A DNA stretch of 31,435 bases from an uncultured Parabacteroides sp. (GTDB lineage: Bacteria; Bacteroidota; Bacteroidia; Bacteroidales; Tannerellaceae): the NCBI GenBank assembly GCA_900547435.1, contig URGO01000017.1, forward strand, positions 1 through 31,435, written 5' to 3'. Shown here piece by piece: positions 8,688 to 16,055 of the stretch. Every line of letters begins with the position of its first letter. Position 1 is the first letter of the stretch. The position numbers and the translations under genes are program-made. The notes below the pieces were generated by a model. The model saw only the letters and a list, made by a program, of their open reading frames with translations. It was not told where the DNA came from and searched no databases.

Positions 8688-8750
8688 ACAAGTTGACGGG
8701 TTGACAAGGGGGAATGAAAACATTTTCTACTTGTCAACTTGTTGACTTGT
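8688..8750. repeat. Intergenic inverted repeat with wobble-compensated stem (hairpin C)
   Basis: Arms 8688-8708 and 8730-8750 pair over 21 positions. As DNA there are four mismatches, but all four become G-U pairs in plus-strand RNA, so the RNA stem is continuous. The arms are built from CAAGTTGAC / GTTGACAAG words. The right arm is followed by a run of seven T (8751-8756 region), so it could terminate the GH125 transcript; the next ATG is 20 nt further on. Confidence 0.8.
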
Positions 8751-8770
8751 TTTTTTATTGATTGAATAAT

Positions 8771-9964
8771 ATGAAAGATTGGAATCTAGCTCTTAACGAA
8801 TGGTTGCAGACATGGGGTGTCGCACCGGAAAACCTGGTGTGGGGAAACCTGCTGGTTGGAGTATTGGGGATGCTGCTGATTTCTTACCTGATGACGCAGC
8901 TATTCCGTTACTTCGTGATACCGGCCGTTCATAAGATAACTGCACGGACAAAGGCGACATGGGATGATTATCTGTTTAATGCAGATATGATGCGTGGCTT
9001 TTGCCGGATGATTCCTCCGGTAGTGATTTATCCATTGCTCCCGATTGTTTTGCAAGGTTTCCCTTATCTGCTGGTGATATGTGGGAAGGTTTGCCTTGTC
9101 TATGCGGTGGTACGCGCATTGCAACTGGTGAATACTTTCCTTCGTTCGCTATATGAGTATTCCAACGAACACGAGTCGTTGCGAAACCGTCCGTTGAAGG
9201 GTATTTACCAAATGATAAATATTTTGGCGATAGGAGTCGGAGTGATTCTTATCATAAGTATCTTGATAGATCGGAACGCGACTTCTATTTTGGCGGGTTT
9301 AGGCGCTTCTGCAGCGGTACTGATGTTGATATTTCGGGATAGCATATTGGGACTGGTGGCCGGTGTGCAGCTTTCGGCCAATGATATGTTGCGTCCGGGC
9401 GACTGGATTACAATGAGCAAATATGGCGCAGACGGATATGTGGTAGAAGTTTCATTGACAACTGTAAAGGTGCAGAACTTTGATAAGACGATTACCACTA
9501 TTCCTCCTTATGCGTTGGTCAGCGATTCATTCCAAAATTGGCGCGGTATGTGGGAGACGGGGGCGCGACGTATCAAGCGTTCGTTGTATATAGATATGAA
9601 TACCGTGCATTTCTGTACTTTAAAAGAAAAAGAGCATTTTATCAAGGAAGGACTTTTACCGGAGTCGGAACGGGAAATGAAATTGGTTAATCTGCAAGTA
9701 TTCCGCCGTTATGTTTTGCAATATATAAAAGAGCATCCGGAGATAAATCATGAACTGATGCAGATGGTTCGTCAATTGCAACCCACCACCGAAGGACTTC
9801 CTATTGAGATTTATTGCTTTGCCCATACAAGTGATTGGGTAGAATACGAAACCTTACAATCCGACTTGTTCGATTATCTGTTGGCTATGATTCCGCAATT
9901 CAATCTGAGAGTATTCCAACGCCCGTCCGGGAATGATTTGGAGGGAAAGAGGAATGAACTATAG
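8771..9964 (+). CDS. MscS-family mechanosensitive channel (YbdG/MscM-like)
   Basis: A 397-aa inner-membrane protein. Several transmembrane segments occupy about residues 25-190. The pore-lining helix region (SILAGLGASAAVLMLIFRDSILGLVAGVQL) and following beta domain (RPGDWITM, VVEVSLTTVKVQNFDKTITTIP) are the MscS signature. The segment SFQNWRGMWETGARRIKRSL is characteristic of the YbdG miniconductance subgroup, and the length fits YbdG (about 415 aa) better than MscS (286 aa). Such channels gate under membrane tension on hypo-osmotic shock. ATG 8771 is preferred over a TTG nine bases upstream. It converges with the Rel gene, separated by a palindromic repeat array. Confidence 0.92.
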   Translation: MKDWNLALNEWLQTWGVAPENLVWGNLLVGVLGMLLISYLMTQLFRYFVIPAVHKITARTKATWDDYLFNADMMRGFCRMIPPVVIYPLLPIVLQGFPYLLVICGKVCLVYAVVRALQLVNTFLRSLYEYSNEHESLRNRPLKGIYQMINILAIGVGVILIISILIDRNATSILAGLGASAAVLMLIFRDSILGLVAGVQLSANDMLRPGDWITMSKYGADGYVVEVSLTTVKVQNFDKTITTIPPYALVSDSFQNWRGMWETGARRIKRSLYIDMNTVHFCTLKEKEHFIKEGLLPESEREMKLVNLQVFRRYVLQYIKEHPEINHELMQMVRQLQPTTEGLPIEIYCFAHTSDWVEYETLQSDLFDYLLAMIPQFNLRVFQRPSGNDLEGKRNEL

Positions 9965-9995
9965 AGGAAATATGTTTCCTTCTATGTTTCGAAGA

Positions 9996-10054
9996 GTTTC
10001 ACGGGATGAAACTGAAGTTTCGTCCAATGAAACTCTAATTTCATCCCATGAAAC
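9996..10054. repeat. Three 17-nt palindromes at exact 21-nt spacing between convergent genes
   Basis: Units at 9996-10012 (GTTTCACGGGATGAAAC), 10017-10033 (GTTTCGTCCAATGAAAC) and 10038-10054 (ATTTCATCCCATGAAAC) each form a 5-6 bp stem with a 5-7 nt loop, separated by 4 nt. Units 1 and 3 are also near reverse complements of each other, so the array can fold as three small hairpins or one large one. It fills the gap between the MscS and Rel stop codons and may act as a bidirectional terminator. Confidence 0.85.
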
Positions 10055-10056
10055 TT

Positions 10057-12270
10057 TTATGTATTAAGTCGCTCAACAGATTTTACTCCTTTTACAGTTT
10101 TGATTTTCTTGGTAAGCATATTTAGCGAGAGGGTATCTCGTACCATGACCGTAAATGTTCCTTGGAACAGACCATCGGTTGAGTTGATATTCAGCGAGCG
10201 CAAGGAAACACCCTCTTCCTTTCCGATGACGGAAGTGATATTGGTGACGATGGCAATATCATCCCGACCTACAACGCGGAGCGTAACAATATATCCGTTA
10301 TCACCTTTGCCGCTCCATTTGGCACGAATGATACGATACCCGAAACGGCTGAACATCTCTGGGGCGTTAGGGCAATCTATTCGATGGATTTTAATGCCTT
10401 GTGTAGATACAAAACCGAATACTTCGTCTCCATAAATCGGATTGCAACATTTTGCCAATTTATATTCGATACCGGTCAGGTTCTTGTCAATGACAAGCAC
10501 ATCTTTGTTGGAGGAAATTTCTTCCGCTTCGGTGGTTGTAACGAACTCTTCCGCACTACGTGTTGCCTGATGATCCATCTGTTCATTCTCTTTCCGGAGC
10601 AACTCGGAATATTCGTCAATCACTAAATTCGGATCCAACCGCTCTTCGGCAATGTCGATGTAGAAATCTGTAACTGTTTTGTAGCCTTTCTTTTTGATGT
10701 AACGCATCAAGGCTGATTCTTCCATTTCGATTTTCCGGTTCTTGAAGCGTCGTTGAAGCATCTCTTTGGCGAAGTTGGCGGTTTTGGCCGCTTCCTCGCG
10801 TAACGCTTGTTTGATTCGTACACGTGCTTTTGAAGTAACAACAAAATTCAGCCAGTCACGTTTGGGCGATTGAGTCGGAGAGGTGATAACTGATACCGTA
10901 TCACCGTTGTGCAACTCTTGTTTGATGGGCACATTCTTGCTATTTACTTTTGCCGAGACGCATTTGCATCCTAACTGCGTGTGAATAGCAAATGCGAAGT
11001 CCAATACAGTAGCCCCTTTAGCCAACTTGATAAGCTCGCCGTTCGGGGTAAATACATAAATCTCGTCTTTGTATAGGTCCATCCGGAAATCCTGCATTAA
11101 GTCTAACGGATTGGAGTCTTTGTTCTCTAATGCGGCACGTACCGTATTCATAAACTCGTCCAATCCCTTTTCTGCCTTTACGCCTTTATACCTCCAATGG
11201 GCAGCCAGACCTTTCTCGGCAATCTCGTCCATGCGTTTGGTACGGATTTGTACCTCTACCCATTTGTTTTCAGGCCCCATAACGGTGATATGCAAACTTT
11301 CGTAGCCGTTAGACTTCGGAATGGAAATCCAGTCTTTCAGGCGGTTGGGATTCGGTTGATACATATCTGTAACAATGGAATACACCTGCCAGCAGTCCGA
11401 ACGTTCTTTTTCCAAAGGAGAATCCAATACGATGCGAATCGCGAACAGGTCATAGATATGCTCGAAATCCACTTTCTGCTTTTTTAGCTTATTATTGATG
11501 GAATGGATGGACTTGGTACGTCCTTTTATTTCGAACGTGAATCCGGCGTGCTCTAATTTCTCTTTGATTGGAGCGATGAACCGGGCTATATAGGCATCGC
11601 GCGATCGTTTGGTTTCATTCAGTTTTTGCTTGATGAAGTCAAATTGTTTCCTGTCCAAGTACTTTAACGACAAATCTTCCAATTCGCTTTTGATTGTGTA
11701 AAGTCCTAACCGATGGGCTAACGGCGCGTAGAGATAAGCCGCTTCCGTAGCCAAACGAATCCGGTCATCCTCTTGGAGTTTCTTGCCTAAGCGCATCAGG
11801 CAGAGGCGATCGGCAATCATCAGGAGGATTACACGGACATCTTCAGCAAACGAGAATAACAAGTGATGGAAATTCTCGGAATTGACGGCTGTATTGCGGG
11901 CATAAAGCTCGGAGGTCTTCAACAAACGTTGGATCATCAACACAACTTCCTCGTCAAACAGCTCCTTGACTTTATCAAGGGTAATGACATTCTTGTAAAC
12001 CGGTCGGTAAAGTAACAAGGCAAGAATGGAGGTGCGCTTGAGCCCGATTTCGACAGATGCAATAAGCGCGGTATCTATATTTCTCAGCAATCCGTTGATA
12101 CCGTTTTTGTCGCGTCCATAGCATTCCTGCGCCACGACTTGCTTCATCAGTTGCTTCATTTTTGGAATATCTTCTTTTTCCAAACAAGAATATAAGCTCC
12201 GCAACAGAGTTCTGTATTTTGCGGAAAATTCTTTTTTTTCTTCGGCAGTAAAAAACGGTAATGCATCCAT
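10057..12270 (-). CDS. RelA/SpoT-family (p)ppGpp synthetase with degenerate hydrolase site
   Basis: A 737-aa long RelA/SpoT protein. Domains in order: N-terminal HD-type region (about 30-190), synthetase domain (about 230-350, with GRTKSIHSINNKLKKQ, GYESLHITVMGP and VEVQIRT), TGS (about 395-460, IYVFTPNGELIKL), zinc-finger/CC region (about 595-650, KCCNPIYGDEVFGF) and C-terminal ACT (about 665-737). The HD..ED metal site of hydrolase-competent members (LLHDVVEDT) is here LLYRPVYKN (86-94), while the later DVRVILLMIADRL is kept. The protein is therefore expected to make (p)ppGpp during starvation but not degrade it, like a RelA; a separate SpoT-type hydrolase should exist elsewhere in the genome. 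Start at 12270 is the only good ATG. The C-terminus meets the repeat array. Confidence 0.92.
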   Translation of the reverse strand: MDALPFFTAEEKKEFSAKYRTLLRSLYSCLEKEDIPKMKQLMKQVVAQECYGRDKNGINGLLRNIDTALIASVEIGLKRTSILALLLYRPVYKNVITLDKVKELFDEEVVLMIQRLLKTSELYARNTAVNSENFHHLLFSFAEDVRVILLMIADRLCLMRLGKKLQEDDRIRLATEAAYLYAPLAHRLGLYTIKSELEDLSLKYLDRKQFDFIKQKLNETKRSRDAYIARFIAPIKEKLEHAGFTFEIKGRTKSIHSINNKLKKQKVDFEHIYDLFAIRIVLDSPLEKERSDCWQVYSIVTDMYQPNPNRLKDWISIPKSNGYESLHITVMGPENKWVEVQIRTKRMDEIAEKGLAAHWRYKGVKAEKGLDEFMNTVRAALENKDSNPLDLMQDFRMDLYKDEIYVFTPNGELIKLAKGATVLDFAFAIHTQLGCKCVSAKVNSKNVPIKQELHNGDTVSVITSPTQSPKRDWLNFVVTSKARVRIKQALREEAAKTANFAKEMLQRRFKNRKIEMEESALMRYIKKKGYKTVTDFYIDIAEERLDPNLVIDEYSELLRKENEQMDHQATRSAEEFVTTTEAEEISSNKDVLVIDKNLTGIEYKLAKCCNPIYGDEVFGFVSTQGIKIHRIDCPNAPEMFSRFGYRIIRAKWSGKGDNGYIVTLRVVGRDDIAIVTNITSVIGKEEGVSLRSLNINSTDGLFQGTFTVMVRDTLSLNMLTKKIKTVKGVKSVERLNT

Positions 12271-12384
12271 AAGCTTTCTACTTTTTAGTATCCTTTCCCT
12301 CGTTTTTGAGGTAAGAAATGTGAATCATGTTGTAAAAGTATCTTTTTATTTTGAATTATGCGTGATATTCTGAAGGTATTTTTA

Positions 12385-12392
12385 TACATTTG
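12385..12392 (+). promoter_or_regulatory. Putative -7 promoter box for the DUF4301 gene
   Basis: TACATTTG matches TAnnTTTG and lies 44 nt before the ATG at 12437, within the divergent Rel/DUF4301 spacer. No standard -33 partner is seen. Confidence 0.5.
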
Positions 12393-12436
12393 CGTATTGT
12401 TATAGCTTATTCAATAATTAATAAATAGTATATACT

Positions 12437-13960
12437 ATGTTAAACGCGAAAGATTTAGAACAGTTATCCGCAAAGGGTATTTCGAAAGAAAAGATTGAAG
12501 AACAGTTGGCTTGCTTTGAAAAGGGCTTTCCTTTTTTGGAAATTGAAGCGTCTGCATCTGTAGAGAAGGGCATCTGTGTGGTTCCGGCCGACAAGCAACC
12601 GGAATATATGGATGCGTGGGATGCTTACCTGACGAAGAACAAACGCATCTTAAAGTTCGTCCCGGCATCCGGTGCTGCAAGCCGTATGTTTAAGAATCTA
12701 TTCGCTTTCCTGTCGGCTGACTATAACGAGCCGACCACCGACTTTGAAAAGAAATTCTTTGCTGACATTCGCAAATTCGCTTTCTATCAGGCTTTGAACC
12801 AGAAATGCGAAGAGAATACCAGCCGAGACATTCCGGCTTTAATGGCTTCGGGCGAGTACAAGAAAGTTGTGGCTAATTTGCTGGAGAAAGAAGGGCTGAA
12901 CTATGGTTCGCTGCCTAAAGGCTTATTGTTATTCCATACGTATCCGGATAGTTTCCGTACAGCTATGGAGGAGCATTTGGCAGAAGGGGCCATGTATGCG
13001 AAGAACAATGCGGGAGAAGTAAACATTCATTTCACCGTTTCTCCGGAACACAAAGCTTTCTTTGAACAATTGGTTGCTGAGAAAGTTCCGGCCTACGAAA
13101 ACAAATTCTCTGTGAAGTATGACATTTCATTTAGTGTTCAGAAACCAAGTACGGATACTATTGCCGTAAATATGGATAACACGCCGTTCCGTGACAAAGA
13201 CGGAAAGTTGTTGTTCCGTCCGGGTGGACATGGCGCTCTGATTGAAAACTTGAATGATGTGGATGCCGATGTCGTATTTATCAAGAATATTGATAATGTT
13301 GTTCCGGATAGTTTTAAGTCTGCTACTATTATCTATAAGAAATTGATAGCAGGTGTATTGGTTAGCCTGCAGGAAAAGATTTTCGGTTATCTGAACCTGA
13401 TTGATTCGGGTAAATATACCCATGACCAGATAGAAGAGATGATTCATTTCTTGCATGACGAATTATGTATTCGTAAACCGGATATCAAGTTGATGGAAGA
13501 TGCAGAACTGATTCTTTATATTAAGAATAAACTGAATCGGCCGTTACGTGTCTGTGGTATGGTGAAGAACGTGGGCGAACCGGGAGGTGGTCCGTTCCTG
13601 GCTGTTAATCCGGATGGCTCTGTTTCCCCGCAAGTGTTAGAGAGTTCTCAGATAGACATGAGTGATCCGGTGAAGAAAGCGTTGTTTGAGAAGGGAACTC
13701 ACTTTAATCCGGTTGACCTTGTATGTGCTGTAAAGAATTACAAGGGCGAGAAGTTCAATTTGCCGGATTATGTGGATAAGAATACAGGATTTATCTCGTA
13801 TAAGAGTAAAGACGGACGTGAACTGAAAGCCTTGGAATTGCCAGGTCTTTGGAATGGTGCGATGAGCGACTGGAATACTGTTTTTGTTGAGGTACCTATC
13901 GCTACCTTTAATCCGGTAAAGACCGTAAATGATTTATTGCGTCCGGAGCATCAGCAATAG
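12437..13960 (+). CDS. DUF4301 family protein (possible nucleotidyltransferase fold)
   Basis: A 507-aa cytoplasmic protein that I recognise as the Bacteroidota family DUF4301, function not established. Two segments resemble sugar-nucleotide pyrophosphorylases: FVPASGAASRMFK (about 74-86), in the place of the usual glycine-rich LxxGxGTRxx...K loop, and RPGGHGALIENLNDVDADVV (about 259-278) followed by FIKNIDNV, recalling the PGGHG and acidic metal-site region of UDP-sugar pyrophosphorylases. A nucleotidyltransferase-like fold is my inference. No signal peptide or membrane helix. It has its own promoter box and a strong terminator, so it is probably monocistronic, divergent from the Rel gene. 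Confidence 0.85.
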   Translation: MLNAKDLEQLSAKGISKEKIEEQLACFEKGFPFLEIEASASVEKGICVVPADKQPEYMDAWDAYLTKNKRILKFVPASGAASRMFKNLFAFLSADYNEPTTDFEKKFFADIRKFAFYQALNQKCEENTSRDIPALMASGEYKKVVANLLEKEGLNYGSLPKGLLLFHTYPDSFRTAMEEHLAEGAMYAKNNAGEVNIHFTVSPEHKAFFEQLVAEKVPAYENKFSVKYDISFSVQKPSTDTIAVNMDNTPFRDKDGKLLFRPGGHGALIENLNDVDADVVFIKNIDNVVPDSFKSATIIYKKLIAGVLVSLQEKIFGYLNLIDSGKYTHDQIEEMIHFLHDELCIRKPDIKLMEDAELILYIKNKLNRPLRVCGMVKNVGEPGGGPFLAVNPDGSVSPQVLESSQIDMSDPVKKALFEKGTHFNPVDLVCAVKNYKGEKFNLPDYVDKNTGFISYKSKDGRELKALELPGLWNGAMSDWNTVFVEVPIATFNPVKTVNDLLRPEHQQ

Positions 13961-13980
13961 ACTGATAGGTCAAAATGAAT

Positions 13981-14031
13981 AAAAACGCGGAGATACAGAG
14001 CCTCACAACTTCTGTATCTCCGTGTTTTTTT
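13981..14031. terminator. Strong bidirectional stem-loop terminator
   Basis: Arms 13981-13999 and 14011-14029 form a 19-bp stem (one wobble; core GCGGAGATACAGA / TCTGTATCTCCG) flanked by A5 on the left and T7 on the right, starting 20 nt after the DUF4301 stop. The A/T flanks let it work in both directions, so it could also end minus-strand transcripts from the AlkA region. Confidence 0.85.
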
Positions 14032-14049
14032 ATTTGCCTCTACTTTTTG

Positions 14050-14205
14050 GTGGCAGTATTCCTGAAATGTCCGTTGGAAGTGGTTCGGACTCACGTGTAC
14101 GTGTTCCGCCACTTCTTCCAGTTTCGGTTGCTCCCGCCTGTTTTCCTTAATGAAACGGATGGCTGATGTGATGCGCTCATAATTCAGTTGCTGTTGTGTC
14201 TACAT
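14050..14205 (-). pseudogene. N-terminal remnant of an Ada/AraC-type regulator-methyltransferase
   Basis: On the minus strand, 3 nt after the AlkA stop, ATG (14205-14203) is followed at once by TAG and then by an open frame reading TQQQLNYERITSAIRFIKEN, REQPKLEEVAEHVHVSP and NHFQRTFQEY. This is the first part of the AraC-type HTH found at the front of Ada-like O6-methylguanine-DNA methyltransferases in Bacteroidota (YERI..AIRFI....QP.LEEVAE.VHVSP.HFQR.F.EW). Homology stops near 14055 and the methyltransferase domain is absent; the AlkA-side terminator follows. Thus both the start and some two thirds or more of the gene are damaged or missing. The position directly after AlkA suggests a former alkylation-repair operon. 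Confidence 0.75.
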
Positions 14206-14208
14206 AAG

Positions 14209-14859
14209 CTATCTCCTTTTATTTTTGGGCGCATAATCCTTCATCCCTTCAATGGCGCCGCCTGCCACAGCCCACAGATAGAGGCTGGCAACACTGTTGT
14301 AAGGGGAGAAACGGCGGCGGTATTTCTCGAACAGTTCACGGGTGATTTTCCGATGGTGATAGACCATGCGCAATCCCCGTTGTATGGCCAAGTCGCCGAA
14401 GCTGAGAATGTCCGGGCGTTGCATGGAGAACAGCATCAGCATCTCCGCACTCCATACGCCGATACCGTCCAGCTCCGAGAGCCGGGCGCAGACCTCATCG
14501 TCTCTCATCGTATAAAGTGCCTGAATATCGAATGTTCCGTCCATCACTTTTCGCGTGGCATTACGGATATAAGCCGCTTTCCTAAACGAGATGCCGAAGC
14601 CTTGCAGCTCCTCCACGGAAAGGCGGTCAATAGCTTCGGGCGTTACTTTTCCCAAGGCATTCTCTATCCGCCTCCAAATCGTTTCGTGCGCTTTGGTGGA
14701 AATCTGTTGTCCTACGATGGAGTGTACCAAGGCGGCGAAAAGGTCGGGAATGACCCGCCTCTCCACTCTGCCGATACGGTCGATGACTTCCGCCAATCGC
14801 TTGTCTGCCTGTTTCAGATAGGCTATCTCTGTTTCGCCATATTGAAAGAAGTTCTCCAT
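14209..14859 (-). CDS. DNA-3-methyladenine glycosylase II (AlkA-like)
   Basis: A 216-aa helix-hairpin-helix glycosylase of the HhH-GPD superfamily. The hairpin and following segment LSELDGIGVWSAEMLML (128-144) and the catalytic Asp156 in SFGDLAIQRG are intact; SIVGQQIS (47-54) is another family landmark. It excises alkylated bases such as 3-methyladenine to start base-excision repair. It lacks the N-terminal extra domain of E. coli AlkA (282 aa), as do the compact family members. It follows a decayed small secreted-protein gene by 11 nt and precedes an Ada remnant by 3 nt, so the operon is partly eroded although this gene looks functional. Confidence 0.9.
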   Translation of the reverse strand: MENFFQYGETEIAYLKQADKRLAEVIDRIGRVERRVIPDLFAALVHSIVGQQISTKAHETIWRRIENALGKVTPEAIDRLSVEELQGFGISFRKAAYIRNATRKVMDGTFDIQALYTMRDDEVCARLSELDGIGVWSAEMLMLFSMQRPDILSFGDLAIQRGLRMVYHHRKITRELFEKYRRRFSPYNSVASLYLWAVAGGAIEGMKDYAPKNKRR

Positions 14860-14870
14860 CCGATTTTATT

Positions 14871-15025
14871 TTATTCCCAAGAATTGGTTTGAATCCCTTG
14901 GCTTTTAAGCAATTCTGCCGTTTTCAACCAGTTACTATTTTCTTTGTTTCCATACCTTGTGAAAATGCATTAGTATTGCTTGCAGCCACTAATAGGACCG
15001 TCATTAATAAAACTTTTATTCTCAT
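14871..15025 (-). pseudogene. Frameshifted small secreted protein gene
   Basis: From ATG 15025 the minus strand encodes a clear signal peptide (MRIKVLLMTVLLVAASNTNA, then FSQG) and stops at 14924-14926 after 33 residues. Shifting frame just after the signal peptide (near METK) gives a sensible continuation, KENSNWLKTAELLKSQGIQT then NSWE, ending at TAA 14871-14873, 11 nt before the AlkA start. The simplest reading is a one-base indel in an AA-rich stretch around 14950. The family is not recognised. A TAACTTTG promoter box lies upstream at 15052-15059. It might alternatively be a real 33-aa product. Confidence 0.55.
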
Positions 15026-15051
15026 GTCGTTTTACTTTTAGATTGATGGTG

Positions 15052-15059
15052 CAAAGTTA
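15052..15059 (-). promoter_or_regulatory. Putative -7 promoter box for the AlkA unit
   Basis: Minus-strand TAACTTTG matches TAnnTTTG, 26 nt before the ATG at 15025. It is also just downstream of the truncated DUF2023 gene, so it would drive the secreted-peptide/AlkA transcript. Confidence 0.55.
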
Positions 15060-15098
15060 CTGCACTATCTGCTAAACAATGACCCGAAAATTGCTATT

Positions 15099-15281
15099 TT
15101 AACAATTCAAATTGTCATCCACTTGCTGCACAATGAACTTGATACGTTGGTTTGCCAAACGTTTGACGGCGAAATCTTCGTATTTTTTATTGGTGGTGTA
15201 CAACACCATGCGGCGTACTCCTTTCTTAAATTCATAAATGTGGTTCAGAAAGACTTTAAGGTCGGCGGGATTCAGTTCCAT
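15099..15281 (-). pseudogene. Truncated DUF2023 gene
   Basis: A 60-aa frame beginning MELNPADLKVFLNHIYEF then KKGVRRMVLYTTNKKYEDFA, which I recognise as the N-terminal half of DUF2023 (family members such as the Porphyromonas protein are about 110-120 aa; function unknown, often beside a flavodoxin gene). It ends IQ-like at FIVQQVDDNLNC, where intact members continue with an FFG-containing second half that is not found in the next bases in any frame I read. No flavodoxin gene is adjacent. Probably a remnant; a functional half-length protein cannot be excluded. Confidence 0.65.
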
Positions 15282-15363
15282 ACTCAGTTGATGGTTTATG
15301 GTTGGATATACTCAGTTGATAGCTGAGATAGAGGATCTTTTGCCTTCAGTCTCAACTATCAAC
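15280..15363. repeat. Tandem-word repeat and inverted repeat (hairpin D)
   Basis: A 13-bp direct repeat ATACTCAGTTGAT occurs at 15280-15292 and 15308-15320. Overlapping the second copy, arms 15315-15328 and 15350-15363 pair over 14 bp with one G-T wobble (GTTGATAGCTGAGA / TCTCAACTATCAAC). Unlike hairpins A-C it lies between divergent genes and upstream of the next promoter. Confidence 0.75.
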
Positions 15364-15398
15364 CACCTAAAAATAGGGATTTATTGGGCAGTATTTCC

Positions 15399-15429
15399 TT
15401 GCCCCGCTCCCCGATTTTCCTTATCTTCG
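15399..15429 (+). promoter_or_regulatory. Putative promoter of the YdeI-family gene
   Basis: TATCTTCG (15422-15429) is a common Bacteroidota variant of TAnnTTTG, with TTGC (15399-15402) at 19-nt spacing as a weak -33. It is 23 nt before the ATG at 15453. Confidence 0.55.
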
Positions 15430-15452
15430 CAAATGAAACAACCAGTAAAAAT

Positions 15453-16031
15453 ATGAGTATCATAAAACCACAAAATATATTATCCATACAAAGCCGCGAC
15501 GAATTTCGCCAATGGCTCATGACACATCATGCCATTGCAAGGGAGTGTTGGGTGAAGGTCAAGCGCGGGCGTCCTGTGGACGACGGAACATTCTGGTACA
15601 TCGACGCAGTGGAAGAAGCGATGTGTTTCGGCTGGATTGACAGCACCTTGAAACGGCTGGACGGCGAGGCATACCAACGGTTTGCGCCACGCGCGAAAGG
15701 TAGCCTGTGGTCGGAACTGAACAAGGAGCGGTGCCGTCGCATGGAGCGGTTGGGGCGCATGACGGATGCGGGACGCGCTGTACTGCCCGATATGTCGCCC
15801 GGAGGTTTCGCCATTGACAAAGAAATCCTGTCAGTCCTCCAGCAAGACCCCATCGTGTGGCGGAACTTCCAAAACTTCCCACCCTTATACCGGCGTGTGC
15901 GCATCGACACGATACAAATTAAGAAAAAACAACGTTCTCTCTTTGAAAGCCGTCTGAAAAAGTTCATCGATAACACGCGCCTCGGCGTGATGTATGGTGA
16001 GTGGAATGATAACGGGAGATTAATCGAATAA
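15453..16031 (+). CDS. YdeI/OmdA family protein
   Basis: A 192-aa soluble protein of the YdeI / OmpD-associated (OmdA) family. Family landmarks are ECWVKVKRGRP, YIDAVEEAMCFGWIDST, RFAPRAKGSLWSELNKERCRRMERLGRMT and the basic C-terminal helix (KKKQRSLFESRLKKFIDNTR). Members are annotated as bacteriocin-protection or OmpD-associated proteins in other bacteria, but the molecular activity is not established. The ATG at 15453 is chosen because a promoter box ends 23 nt upstream and the extra N-terminal residues of the longer frame look non-coding. GC content is noticeably higher than in neighbours, as is that of the adjacent methyltransferase remnant. Confidence 0.88.
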   Translation: MSIIKPQNILSIQSRDEFRQWLMTHHAIARECWVKVKRGRPVDDGTFWYIDAVEEAMCFGWIDSTLKRLDGEAYQRFAPRAKGSLWSELNKERCRRMERLGRMTDAGRAVLPDMSPGGFAIDKEILSVLQQDPIVWRNFQNFPPLYRRVRIDTIQIKKKQRSLFESRLKKFIDNTRLGVMYGEWNDNGRLIE

Positions 16032-16055
16032 AGAATAGAGACACGTTTGCCCACG

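Noticed and set aside
9996..10054. CRISPR array
   Set aside because: Only three 17-nt palindromic units with 4-nt gaps; spacers are far too short and no cas genes are present.
13975..14166. 63-aa plus-strand ORF
   Set aside because: It runs across the terminator stem and is antisense to the Ada remnant; the translation is not protein-like.
15527..16054. 175-aa minus-strand ORF
   Set aside because: Shadow of the YdeI-family gene; high-GC codon third positions open the antisense frame.
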